25,522 nt of DNA from NCBI GenBank assembly GCA_035642095.1, contig DASQTB010000067.1, forward strand, positions 1 through 25,522, written 5' to 3'. Position numbers and translations under genes: made by a program. Positions 14,948 through 22,173 of the stretch are shown here, in pieces. Position 1 is the first letter of the stretch. The number at the start of each line of letters is the position of its first letter. Below the pieces are notes generated by a model. The model saw nothing but the letters and a program-made list of their open reading frames with translations. It did not search any database and was not told where the DNA came from. The DNA comes from DASQTB01 sp035642095. Lineage in GTDB: Bacteria; Actinomycetota; UBA4738; CALAEC01.

Positions 14948-16453
14948 TCAGCGCTGATGCTGACGCCGAGACGCAGGATCGCCGACGGCGCCTTTGCCCG
15001 CCGGGCGGGTGACCAGCGACGGCTCGAACCGATCACGCCGCGGGTCGGGCTGCGACCCGATCCCCTTCCGGCGCGTGTGTCCCCAGATCCCTCGCTTCCT
15101 CCGGATCTGGAACAGGGCCAGGAACCGCTCCACGGCCAGGATCTGGTGATAGCCCATGAACTCCAGAAACGCGGCCAGGAGGAGAAGGAGTCGATCGCGA
15201 AGTCGTGGATAGCGGGCCAGGAGCATCGTCTCGATCCCGACGGCCATCTCCGACAGGAGGATCCCGTACAGCAAGGCGAGCATGACGAACAGGACCGCGA
15301 ACGGGACATGGAGCACGCCCAGGAAGAACGTGACCGGCAGGAGCAGGTACCCGGTTACCTCGACGACCGGCGAGATGGCCTCGAAGAGCCAGAAGTAGGG
15401 AAGGCCGAGCATCCCGACCTTGCCGTATCGCGGGTTGAACAGCATCCCTCGATAGCGCCACAGCGTCTCCCAGAGCCCTCGATGCCACCGGTTCCGCTGC
15501 TGCCGAAGCGTGTGGAGGTCCGACGGGACCTCCGTCCAGCAGATCGGATCCGGCTGGAAGATGATCCGGTACGGACGCCGCTCTCTCCGGTACCGGCGGT
15601 GGAACCGCATGACGAGCTCGAGGTCCTCGGTGAGGGTATCCCGGGTATAGCCGCCGACGTCGATCACCGCCTCTCGCCGGAAGACGCCGAACGCGCCGGA
15701 GATGATGAGCAGGGCGCCGAACCGGCTCCACCCCGAGCGGCCGGTGAAGAACCTCAGGGCGTACTCGAGCACCTGGAAGCGTTCGAGCCACGTCGGGGGC
15801 AGGTTGACCTCGACGACCTGTCCCTCCCGAACGACGGTTCCGTTCAGAGGCCGGACCGTTCCTCCGACGGCAACGATCGTCTCGTCCTCCAGGAATAACC
15901 GGGACGCCCGGAGAAGGGCCTCCGCGTCCAGGAGCGAGTCGGCGTCGACGGAGCACACCAGCGGGTACCGAGCCAGGTTGACCGCCGCGTTGAGCGCGTC
16001 GGACCGGCCGCCGTTCTGCTTGTCGATGACGATGAGGTTCGGATGGCGGAGGGAGCGGAACACCCGGACAACCTGGCTGGTCTCCAGCCGACGGCGGTAG
16101 ATCTGGGGCACCTCCACCAGGGCGAACGCGTCGATCAGGCGATCGAGCGTGGCGTCGGTGGACCCGTCGTTGGCCACCACGACCTCGAACTCCGGGTAGT
16201 GGAGCGACAGCATCGAGCGGATGCTGGGAACGATCCCGGCCTCCTCGTTGTACGCGGGCACCAGGATCGACACGGGCTTGTAGAACTCCCTCTCCAGCAG
16301 GTCCTTCAGGGCCGCCTCGGGCAGCTCGCGCGAGTACACGATCACCGAGCGCAGGCCCAGGTAGCCGAACAGCGCATAGAGCAGGTTCAGGACCGCGAAG
16401 TACACCAGGATGAAGCCCTGGTAGACGACCAGTACCGGGGCCAGGAACCTCAT
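14948..16453 (-). CDS. Processive family 2 glycosyltransferase (polysaccharide synthase type)
   Basis: A 501-aa membrane enzyme of the hyaluronan/poly-GlcNAc/cellulose synthase kind, which couples sugar polymerisation to export. One N-terminal helix (about 5-33) precedes the GT-A domain, which has VPAYNEE (65-71), VANDGSTD (93-100), the D-x-D metal motif VDADS (169-173), TED (275-277, general base) and QQRNRW (318-323), the last marking processive enzymes. About four C-terminal helices follow (350-470) and then a basic 50-residue tail; no PilZ domain is seen. The ATG overlaps the HEAT-repeat gene stop (ATGA). The sugar is unknown; poly-N-acetylglucosamine or a related polymer is a reasonable guess. 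Control by the upstream response regulator and HEAT protein is inferred from the overlapping arrangement. Confidence 0.88.
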   Translation of the reverse strand: MRFLAPVLVVYQGFILVYFAVLNLLYALFGYLGLRSVIVYSRELPEAALKDLLEREFYKPVSILVPAYNEEAGIVPSIRSMLSLHYPEFEVVVANDGSTDATLDRLIDAFALVEVPQIYRRRLETSQVVRVFRSLRHPNLIVIDKQNGGRSDALNAAVNLARYPLVCSVDADSLLDAEALLRASRLFLEDETIVAVGGTVRPLNGTVVREGQVVEVNLPPTWLERFQVLEYALRFFTGRSGWSRFGALLIISGAFGVFRREAVIDVGGYTRDTLTEDLELVMRFHRRYRRERRPYRIIFQPDPICWTEVPSDLHTLRQQRNRWHRGLWETLWRYRGMLFNPRYGKVGMLGLPYFWLFEAISPVVEVTGYLLLPVTFFLGVLHVPFAVLFVMLALLYGILLSEMAVGIETMLLARYPRLRDRLLLLLAAFLEFMGYHQILAVERFLALFQIRRKRGIWGHTRRKGIGSQPDPRRDRFEPSLVTRPAGKGAVGDPASRRQHQR

Positions 16454-17754
16454 GCGAACGCCCGAAGTCGCCGGGCCCGGGCGGGATCCAGGTGGCCCCG
16501 GTCGAGCAGCACCTGGACGGCCATGTGCCGGGCGTATCGGTCGTCGTGCTCCCGGCCGGCCCGCTCCAGCAGGCTCGGTCCGTCTGCCCCAAGGCCGAGC
16601 AGCGTTTGGGCGGCGGCTCGACGGACCCACCACGACTCATCCGCCAGCCGGGTCCACAGCGCCTGTTCGGCACCGACCCGCGGAAGCAGGGATGCCGTCC
16701 TGGTGGCCTGGATGCGGACGTATTCGACCGGGTCGATCAGGGCCGCCGCGGCGGCCTGCTCCGTCCCCGGCGGGAGGATGCCGATCATCCCCAGGGCTCG
16801 AAGGGCCGCAGCCCGCACCTCCGGGTTGGGATGACCGCAGAACGGCGCCACCTGGTCCACCAGAGGGAGCACCTTCAGACGGCCCACCGCGTCCAGGACC
16901 TTGGCCAACCGGGCGTCATCGAGCCGGACATCGGCCGACTGCCGGCCGTGGGCCGGGACCGGGGCCGCCGACAGCAGGCGTCCCAGGACGGAGGGACCGG
17001 TCGCCTCGAGCAGGAGGAGGCTCTCTTCAATCGCCCCGGACGGGAGGTCGGTACCGACGATCACCTCGGCGAAGCGCTCGGCCGCAGCCTCTCTGGGCGC
17101 TCCCTCGGGAACCCGGGCCAGCGTCCGGGCCAGGCTCCGGAGAGACATGATCCGGACCGCCGGCTCGCGGTCCCCCAGGAGGCCGATCAGGGGCTCGATG
17201 GCCTCCCCGACCCGGGCCTTGGCCAGCGCCTCCAGCGCATCCAGGCGCGAGGACAGACGCCGGCGTCGAACCGGCGCCACGAGCCCGGAAGGGCGGGGGC
17301 CGTCCACGGCCCGGGACCGGTGCAGGAGCTCTTCGGCCAGCCCGTAGCGCCGCATGAGCCATTCGAGGCGTTCACCCTCCGTGCCGACCAGCGTCTCGCG
17401 GAGGTCGAGGAGACTCTCCACGGCCTCGCGAGGAAGGGGGCTCGGCGGAGGGAGCTCGGTGTCGAACAGCACACCGACCCATCGCTCGGTCCACGAATCG
17501 AGGCGCTGCTGCCACCCACGCTCTCGACGGGAGGAGAACACGTGATACCCGAGGATATGGACCCCGATGACCAGGAGGGCCGCTGCAGTGAGGGCCAGGG
17601 AACCGGCCAGGAAGGCGCCGACCTCACCGGCCCCGAGATCGTCGGCCAGGCGGAGGACGAAGATCCAGGTCAGGGCGCCGAGGGTGACGGCTTCGATCGA
17701 GAAGACGGCCAGGACCACAGCCGCGTAGAGATCGTCACCGTACTTGCGCCACAT
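16450..17754 (-). CDS. Membrane-anchored HEAT-repeat protein
   Basis: A 434-aa protein with two N-terminal membrane helices (about 10-34 and 45-73). A cytoplasmic alpha-helical solenoid follows: repeated units such as EALAKARVGEAIEPLIGLLGD, REPAVRIMSLRSLARTL, NPEVRAAALRALGMIG, PVEYVRIQATRTASLL and SWWVRRAAAQTLLGLG have the HEAT pattern of paired helices with conserved V-R and A-A-L. HEAT solenoids bind proteins; no catalytic motif is visible. The gene overlaps the response regulator upstream by 20 bp and the glycosyltransferase downstream by 4 bp, which suggests a scaffold connecting signal and polysaccharide synthase. The start ATG 17754 has AAGGGG about 9 bp upstream. Function is inferred from context only. 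Confidence 0.82.
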   Translation of the reverse strand: MWRKYGDDLYAAVVLAVFSIEAVTLGALTWIFVLRLADDLGAGEVGAFLAGSLALTAAALLVIGVHILGYHVFSSRRERGWQQRLDSWTERWVGVLFDTELPPPSPLPREAVESLLDLRETLVGTEGERLEWLMRRYGLAEELLHRSRAVDGPRPSGLVAPVRRRRLSSRLDALEALAKARVGEAIEPLIGLLGDREPAVRIMSLRSLARTLARVPEGAPREAAAERFAEVIVGTDLPSGAIEESLLLLEATGPSVLGRLLSAAPVPAHGRQSADVRLDDARLAKVLDAVGRLKVLPLVDQVAPFCGHPNPEVRAAALRALGMIGILPPGTEQAAAAALIDPVEYVRIQATRTASLLPRVGAEQALWTRLADESWWVRRAAAQTLLGLGADGPSLLERAGREHDDRYARHMAVQVLLDRGHLDPARARRLRAFA

Positions 17755-18133
17755 GACCCGACCCCTTGGTCCACCGGTTCACCCGAGCGACCAGCTCCCG
17801 AGGGCTGAAGGGTTTGGTGACGTAGTCGTTCGCGCCCCATTCCAGGGCCTGGACGATGCTCTCCTCCTGCTTCTGGCCCGACAGCATGATGACCGGCGTT
17901 CGCCGGCCCAGCTCGTCGCGGAGGCACCGGAGCAATTCGAGACCGGTGCCGCCGGGCAGGTTGATGTCCAGGATCACCAGGTCGAGTTCCCCCCGGCGAA
18001 GCGCCACCTCGCCGCCGGGGGAGTCGGTGGCCAGCTGGACGTCGTGGCCCGCCAGACGCAATGAGACCTGGACGACCTTCCCCACTGACCGGTCGTCCTC
18101 GATCACGAGTATGCGGTTCATCCCATCGCTCAC
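17735..18133 (-). CDS. Receiver-only response regulator
   Basis: A 132-aa CheY-type receiver without an output domain. The acidic pocket is IEDD at 11-14, the phospho-acceptor is Asp56 in LVILDINLPGG, and the switch residues are Ser85 in IMLSGQ and Lys107 in VTKPFSP. GTG 18133 is chosen because GGAGG lies 7 bp upstream; ATG 18121 (MNRILVIEDD) is a shorter alternative. It overlaps the HEAT-repeat gene by 20 bp. With no output domain it presumably acts by protein contact, perhaps with the HEAT solenoid or the glycosyltransferase. No histidine kinase is encoded in the window, so the kinase is elsewhere. Confidence 0.9.
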   Translation of the reverse strand: MSDGMNRILVIEDDRSVGKVVQVSLRLAGHDVQLATDSPGGEVALRRGELDLVILDINLPGGTGLELLRCLRDELGRRTPVIMLSGQKQEESIVQALEWGANDYVTKPFSPRELVARVNRWTKGSGHVAQVR

Positions 18134-18244
18134 AGGCTCGCCTCCGAGCGGGCCCCGGCCCTCCTCGTACGTCATCGGCCGGCGAAGGGATTCCTTTAGG
18201 CTGCCTGACCTGGGGTTTCGTCGGTCGGACGACCGAACGGACGG

Positions 18245-18319
18245 TCGGGGTGGCGGGACTCGAACCCGCGACCTCGTGCACCCAAAGCACGCGCGCTAGC
18301 CAGGCTGCGCCACACCCCG
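18245..18319 (-). tRNA. tRNA-Pro (anticodon TGG)
   Basis: 75-nt cloverleaf on the minus strand: acceptor CGGGGTG/CACCCCG with discriminator A, D stem GCGC/GCGC, anticodon stem CGTGC/GCACG around loop TTTGGGT (anticodon TGG) and T arm GCGGG-TTCGAGT-CCCGC. All stems pair. No CCA is encoded. It lies 111 bp upstream of the response regulator start on the same strand. Confidence 0.97.
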
Positions 18320-18328
18320 CTGGTCAAG

Positions 18329-18334
18329 ATTCTA
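18329..18334 (-). promoter_or_regulatory. Candidate -10 box of tRNA-Pro
   Basis: TAGAAT on the minus strand, one mismatch from TATAAT, lies 9 bp before the tRNA 5' end. No convincing -35 hexamer is seen 16-18 bp upstream. Confidence 0.45.
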
Positions 18335-18348
18335 CGGCCCGGGCTTGC

Positions 18349-18354
18349 TACAGT
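18349..18354 (+). promoter_or_regulatory. Candidate -10 box of tRNA-Gly
   Basis: TACAGT lies 10 bp before the tRNA-Gly 5' end. The two divergent tRNA genes share a 45-bp spacer, so their promoters must overlap back to back. The -35 region is not recognisable. Confidence 0.4.
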
Positions 18355-18358
18355 TGGG

Positions 18359-18607
18359 TCAGCCGCGGGTGTAGCTCAATGGTAGAGCCCCAGCCTTCCA
18401 AGCTGGTGGTGGGGGTTCGATTCCCCTCACCCGCTCCTTCTTCGCCTGCCGGGTCTGGGGGTCGTACTGCGTGCTGTCCGCGCTCCGAGGGGGCGTCACG
18501 GGCCCGGTCGGCATCCCGGCTCCCATCCCCATCGGCATCGCCCCCGACATGGCGGATTCCCATTCGATCACCACCTTGTTGGGGTTGGCCGGGTCGACCT
18601 TCACCAC
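18359..18607 (-). CDS. Possible small protein gene or gene remnant running into tRNA-Gly
   Basis: An 82-codon frame, antisense to tRNA-Gly at its 3' end. Its first 56 or so codons have strongly GC-rich third positions and a plausible composition: KVDPANPNKVVIEW, then a methionine/glycine-rich AMPMGMGAGMP, then SADSTQYDPQTRQAKKE. The last 25 residues are simply the antisense of the tRNA. The frame is open upstream to a TGA at 18659-18661, with no ATG and no clear ribosome site for the GTG at 18607. It may be a short real gene, or the end of an older gene truncated at the tRNA. I do not recognise a family. Confidence 0.3.
   Translation of the reverse strand: MVKVDPANPNKVVIEWESAMSGAMPMGMGAGMPTGPVTPPRSADSTQYDPQTRQAKKERVRGIEPPPPAWKAGALPLSYTRG
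18365..18435 (+). tRNA. tRNA-Gly (anticodon TCC)
   Basis: 71-nt cloverleaf: acceptor GCGGGTG/CACCCGC with discriminator T, D stem GCTC/GAGC, anticodon stem CCAGC/GCTGG around CTTCCAA (anticodon TCC) and T arm GGGGG-TTCGATT-CCCCT with one G-T pair. No CCA is encoded. It is divergent from tRNA-Pro. Confidence 0.97.
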
Positions 18608-18748
18608 CGACCCGGTCGGCCACCCCAGGTCATGGGAGTCATCGCTCGCCCCTTTCCCTCAATCGCTCGGAGGGACTATCGCGCCCTCAGCGAAAGGCGC
18701 CAAGCCTGTTCTATGAATCGACCGACGAACAGCTGCTCGATGCGGCGG
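18436..18748. other. Gene-poor stretch between tRNA-Gly and the YihY gene
   Basis: Apart from the doubtful small minus-strand frame, nothing was identified here. A 13-codon frame starting at the ATG pairing with 18642-18640 has a purine-rich upstream sequence but ends at once. No tRNA fragments, terminal repeats or convincing terminator hairpin with a T tract were seen. Confidence 0.4.
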
Positions 18749-19834
18749 TTATGGAAGCGGGCGGCGATCCCGACGCCGCTTCTCTCTCGCGGCATCCCGA
18801 CGCTCGCGGAGCGCCGTCCTCCGAAACGCCTCTGCGCCGGATGGCCCATCGCCTTCCGGGTCCTCGAACCGGACCCGGACGTCCTGAGCGTGGTGACGTT
18901 CCTCGGCCTCGGCCAGCGCCCGAAGCGCGCGACGGTCCGCCTCCGTCAGATCCTCGGGATCGAGCGCCCGAGGCCACAGACGCTTCGTTCGAACCACGTT
19001 GATCTCGGCGGCAAGCAGCGTGGCCTGGCCGCCCAGGTACATCCAGGTCAGGAGGGCGATGACCACCGCGAAGAACCCGTACGTCTCACTGGCCGACTGG
19101 AGCCGGTGACCGATCAGGTACCCGCCCAAGGTCTGGAGCACGGACCACAGGACCGAGGCTCCCACGGCGCCCGGCAACACCTCCCGCCATGAGACCTCGG
19201 CCACGGTCAGCACCCGGAAGGCCACCCAGAAGACCAGGAAGTTGAGGACGAACGAGACGGCCACGCCGAGGACCTGAAGCGCCGTGGATCGGGTGTCGGC
19301 TCCCGCGGCGACCCCACCTAAGAACGTGGACAGGAGTAAGAACATCCCCAGCGTGGCCAGCATCAGCAGGGCCCGGAACACCGCCACCAGGAACTTCGGC
19401 TGGTGCTTCACCGGAACGTCCCAGATCGAGTCCATGGCGTTCTGGGCCGCCTTGATCCCGGCCAACCCAGACCACAGAGCTCCGCCGAGGCCGACGACCA
19501 GGGCCAGCCCGGTACCCTCGAGGACGGCGATGTTCCGGCGGATCTCATCCCCGATGACGGGGAACTGGGCAAGGGCGGCACCGAGGACCCGGTTCTGGAG
19601 CTCCGGGTTCTCGCCGAGGACCAGGCCGACCAGGGTGACCAGCGCCAGGAGGAGGGGGAACAGCGAGAAGAAGCCGTAATAGGCGACCAGGGCGGCCAGC
19701 TGGCCGGCCCGGTCCTCCCCGAACCGCTTGAACACCGCGACTGGGAAGCCGAGCCAGGTATGCTCGCGCTGGTACCGGTCCACCCGATAGAGCAGACGCT
19801 TCAGCATCGACAGATACCTTCCCCGCCGAGCCAT
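18749..19834 (-). CDS. YihY/BrkB family integral membrane protein
   Basis: A 361-aa protein of the YihY (formerly BrkB, once misassigned as RNase BN) family. About six membrane helices are visible between residues 45 and 280. Family motifs are present: LAALVAYYGFFSLFPLLLALVT near residue 46, GLAGIKAAQNAMDSIWDVP near 122, PGAVGASVLWSVLQTLGGYLIG near 220 and SETYGFFAVVIALLTWMYLGGQATLLAAEINVV near 247. The last 80 residues form a highly charged cytoplasmic tail rich in Arg and Glu. The biochemical function of the family is not settled. ATG 19834 is used; ATG 19807, with GGGGAAGG 9 bp upstream, is a good alternative. It is divergent from tRNA-Arg, with only 19 bp between. Confidence 0.92.
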   Translation of the reverse strand: MARRGRYLSMLKRLLYRVDRYQREHTWLGFPVAVFKRFGEDRAGQLAALVAYYGFFSLFPLLLALVTLVGLVLGENPELQNRVLGAALAQFPVIGDEIRRNIAVLEGTGLALVVGLGGALWSGLAGIKAAQNAMDSIWDVPVKHQPKFLVAVFRALLMLATLGMFLLLSTFLGGVAAGADTRSTALQVLGVAVSFVLNFLVFWVAFRVLTVAEVSWREVLPGAVGASVLWSVLQTLGGYLIGHRLQSASETYGFFAVVIALLTWMYLGGQATLLAAEINVVRTKRLWPRALDPEDLTEADRRALRALAEAEERHHAQDVRVRFEDPEGDGPSGAEAFRRTALRERRDAAREKRRRDRRPLP

Positions 19835-19839
19835 GCCGG

Positions 19840-19845
19840 TATCCT
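19840..19845 (+). promoter_or_regulatory. Candidate -10 box of tRNA-Arg
   Basis: TATCCT lies 8 bp before the tRNA-Arg 5' end, in the short space shared with the divergent YihY gene. No clear -35 box is seen. Confidence 0.35.
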
Positions 19846-19853
19846 GGAGTTGA

Positions 19854-19926
19854 GCGCCGGTAGCTCAGTGGACAGAGCGGCGGCCTTCTAAGCCGCGGGT
19901 CGGGGGTTCGAATCCCTCCCGGCGCG
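19854..19926 (+). tRNA. tRNA-Arg (anticodon TCT)
   Basis: 73-nt cloverleaf: acceptor GCGCCGG/CCGGCGC with discriminator G, D stem GCTC/GAGC, anticodon stem GCGGC/GCCGC around CTTCTAA (anticodon TCT) and T arm GGGGG-TTCGAAT-CCCTC with one G-T pair. No CCA is encoded. tRNA-Arg 3' ends are common integrase targets, and the region just downstream is gene-poor. Confidence 0.97.
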
Positions 19927-20286
19927 CCTCACCGAAGGAACCAGTCCATGGGCCTCGGCTATCAGGTCCGGTTGCGGGCGGTGGCCAGCCGGTACTCCTC
20001 GTAGCGGATCCGGTATCCGTCCCGCTCGATCTGGGAAACAGGTGACGACTCAGGATGATGCCGCGCTCCACCGCCTCTCTGGACCAGGGTGCGCCCCGAA
20101 CGAGCCTCGCTGCAGCACCGCACTAGAAGCGCTGGCCGCTCGAGGCGAACGGGCTGGCGACTATGGGTTGTCGGCCACGTCGGTGATGCCAGTGTCCGGC
20201 GTGGACGTCACCGTACCGGCCGAATGCCCAAGGAGGCTGTTCAGACCGCTGGTCCGTTGGTCGCTCCGGCTCGTACCCTGCTCGGC
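19927..20286. other. Gene-poor stretch downstream of tRNA-Arg, possibly decayed coding DNA
   Basis: No complete gene is visible in these 360 bp. On the minus strand a coding-like tail (QIERDGYRIRYEEYRLATAR, stop near 19963) and, farther up, SLLGHSAGTVTS (about 20220-20255) stand out. The second recalls the LLGHS motif near the C terminus of tyrosine integrases, but no catalytic tyrosine follows. These may be traces of an old insertion next to the tRNA, or chance. No duplicate of the tRNA 3' end was found as an attachment site. Confidence 0.3.
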
Positions 20287-20937
20287 GTGCTTGCCCGATG
20301 CCAGTGGGTGCCGGAGGACGATCCGCTCTACCGCTCCTACCACGATCAGGAGTGGGGTACGCCCTCGCACGACGAGCGTCACCTGTTCGAGATGCTGGTC
20401 CTGGAGGGCGCCCAGGCGGGTCTATCCTGGTCGACGATTCTCCGGAAGCGAGAGGGATACCGAAAGGCGTTCGCCCGATTCGATGCGGAGAAGGTTGCCA
20501 GGTTCACGCCGGCACGGGTCGAGCGGCTGCTGAAAGATCCCGGCATCGTCCGAAACCGAGCCAAGATCGAGTCGACCGTGGCCAACGCCCGAGCCAGCCT
20601 GGAGGTCCGAGCGGAGTTCGGGTCTCTGGATGGCTACCTGTGGCGGTTCACGGAAGGAGAGCCGATCGCCAACCAGTTCCGTAGGCTGACCGAGATCCCG
20701 GCGGAGACGGAGGAGTCCCGAGCGATGTCCAAGGACCTCAAGCGCAGAGGCTTCCGGTTCGTCGGCCCAACCGTGTGCTATGCCTTCATGCAGGCCACCG
20801 GGATGGTCAACGATCACGTCACAACATGCTTCCGGTGGGCCGAGGTCGGCGCGCTGAGGTCTACCGAAAGCCCCGGGCGACCTCGGCCTCGGCGACCCGC
20901 CCCACCCCGATCACATAGGCGGCGTCCCGAAGGGTGA
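20287..20937 (+). CDS. tag: DNA-3-methyladenine glycosylase I
   Basis: Tag removes 3-methyladenine from alkylated DNA, the first step of base-excision repair. The family signature RCQWV...YHDQEWG opens the protein, followed by LEGAQAGLSW with the pocket glutamate Glu40. The structural zinc ligands of E. coli Tag all have counterparts: Cys5, His19, His177 and Cys181 (NDHVTTC). GTG 20287 was chosen since the family starts just before the first Cys; an in-frame ATG at 20224 would add 21 unlike residues, and neither has a clear ribosome site. After Cys181 the frame continues for 35 Arg/Pro-rich residues that overlap the 3' end of the convergent glutamate dehydrogenase gene by 77 bp, making it longer than the E. 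coli enzyme (187 aa). Confidence 0.92.
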   Translation: MLARCQWVPEDDPLYRSYHDQEWGTPSHDERHLFEMLVLEGAQAGLSWSTILRKREGYRKAFARFDAEKVARFTPARVERLLKDPGIVRNRAKIESTVANARASLEVRAEFGSLDGYLWRFTEGEPIANQFRRLTEIPAETEESRAMSKDLKRRGFRFVGPTVCYAFMQATGMVNDHVTTCFRWAEVGALRSTESPGRPRPRRPAPPRSHRRRPEG

Positions 20938-22096
20938 TCCCCTCGTCCTCGGCCCGGGCCACGACCTGGTCCGTGGCGGCCCCCATCAACTCGGCCAACC
21001 GAGCGTTGACCCGCTCCTCGGGCCACGATTCGCGCTGGAGATCCTGAACCCACTCGAGGTACGAGACCGCCACGCCACCGCCCGAGGCGAGGATGTCCGG
21101 CACCACCGACACGCCTCGCTCCGCCAGGGTCGCGTCGGCCTCGGGCGTGACGGGATAGTTCGCCGTCTCCAGGATCACCTGGGCCTTGACCCGATCCGCG
21201 GTGTCGCCGTCGACCGCTTCCTCCAGCGCAGCCAGGGTCAGCACTGCGCAGTCCAGCCCGACGATGTCGTCGCCCGAGATGGTCTCCGCGCCCGGGAAGT
21301 CGACGACGCTCCCGGTCCGCCGTTTGTGCTCGAGCACCTCGGCGGCCTGGAGCCCGCGATCCGCCACCACGCCCCCCCGGGTGTCGGAGACGGCCACGAT
21401 CGGGTAGCCCAGATCGCCCAGGATCACGGCCAGCCACGAGCCGGCGTTGCCGTAGCCCTGCACGGCCACGGGGGTCTCCTCCCGGCGCCAGCCCCGGGCC
21501 TTCACCAGTCGCTCCAGGCAGATGGCCGATCCTCGACCGGTGGCCGCGTCACGGCCCAGCGATCCGCCCAACACCACGGGCTTCCCGGTGATCACGGCGG
21601 GGTTCGGTCCGTACTTCCGAGAGTACTCGTCGGCCATCCATCCCATGATCTGGGGCGTGGTGTTGACGTCGGGGGCCGGGACGTCGACCTGGGGACCGAT
21701 CGAGTCGGCGACGGCCCGCATGTACGCCCGGGAGAGCCGCTCGAGCTCCGGCTCGGACAGGAGCTTGGGGTCGACCCGGACGCCGCCCTTGGCCCCCCCG
21801 AACGGGATGTTCATGAGCGCCGTCTTCCACGTCATCAGCGCCGCGAACGTCCGGATCTCGTCCACGCTGACGTCCTGGTGGAACCGGATCCCGCCCTTGT
21901 AGGGACCTCGGGCGTCGTTGTGCTGGACACGCCATCCCTGGAACACGCGGAACCCTCCATAGTCCGTGGGGACCCGAAGCTGGACGTTGATCTCGCGGGC
22001 CGGGGTGGCCAGCGCCTCCCGGAGCGAGAGCTCCAGGCCCAGTCGCTCCGCGGCCAGTTCGTAGAACCCGCGTACTGCTTCGAACGGGGAAGGCAT
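20861..22096 (-). CDS. Glutamate dehydrogenase family protein (Glu/Leu/Phe/Val dehydrogenase)
   Basis: An NAD(P)-dependent oxidative deaminase of 411 aa. The N-terminal substrate domain has GPYKGGIRFH, MTWKTALMNIPFGGAKGGV (with the catalytic lysine region) and PAPDVNTTPQIMGWMADEY; the C-terminal Rossmann domain has VQGYGNAGSW. These point to glutamate dehydrogenase over leucine or phenylalanine dehydrogenase. Two normally strict motifs differ: the usual P-A-A-L is TLAAL, and the usual E-G-A-N-G-P-T is ETANYPV. AAGGAGG lies 8 bp before the ATG. It is downstream of a response regulator and an aldehyde dehydrogenase on the same strand, after a 77-bp gap, and may be transcribed with them. Cofactor preference is not clear. 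Confidence 0.9.
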   Translation of the reverse strand: MPSPFEAVRGFYELAAERLGLELSLREALATPAREINVQLRVPTDYGGFRVFQGWRVQHNDARGPYKGGIRFHQDVSVDEIRTFAALMTWKTALMNIPFGGAKGGVRVDPKLLSEPELERLSRAYMRAVADSIGPQVDVPAPDVNTTPQIMGWMADEYSRKYGPNPAVITGKPVVLGGSLGRDAATGRGSAICLERLVKARGWRREETPVAVQGYGNAGSWLAVILGDLGYPIVAVSDTRGGVVADRGLQAAEVLEHKRRTGSVVDFPGAETISGDDIVGLDCAVLTLAALEEAVDGDTADRVKAQVILETANYPVTPEADATLAERGVSVVPDILASGGGVAVSYLEWVQDLQRESWPEERVNARLAELMGAATDQVVARAEDEGITLRDAAYVIGVGRVAEAEVARGFR

Positions 22097-22173
22097 CCGC
22101 CGCCTCCTTGTGAGTGACCGATCGGGGAGGAAATCCTAGCCGGAGGGGAGACGCGGCGCCATCTGGCCGAGGT

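Noticed and set aside
18245..19926. tRNA-linked attachment sites or a genomic island between the tRNA genes
   Set aside because: No direct repeat of any tRNA 3' end and no intact integrase were found inside the window; the yihY-like gene between them has ordinary composition.
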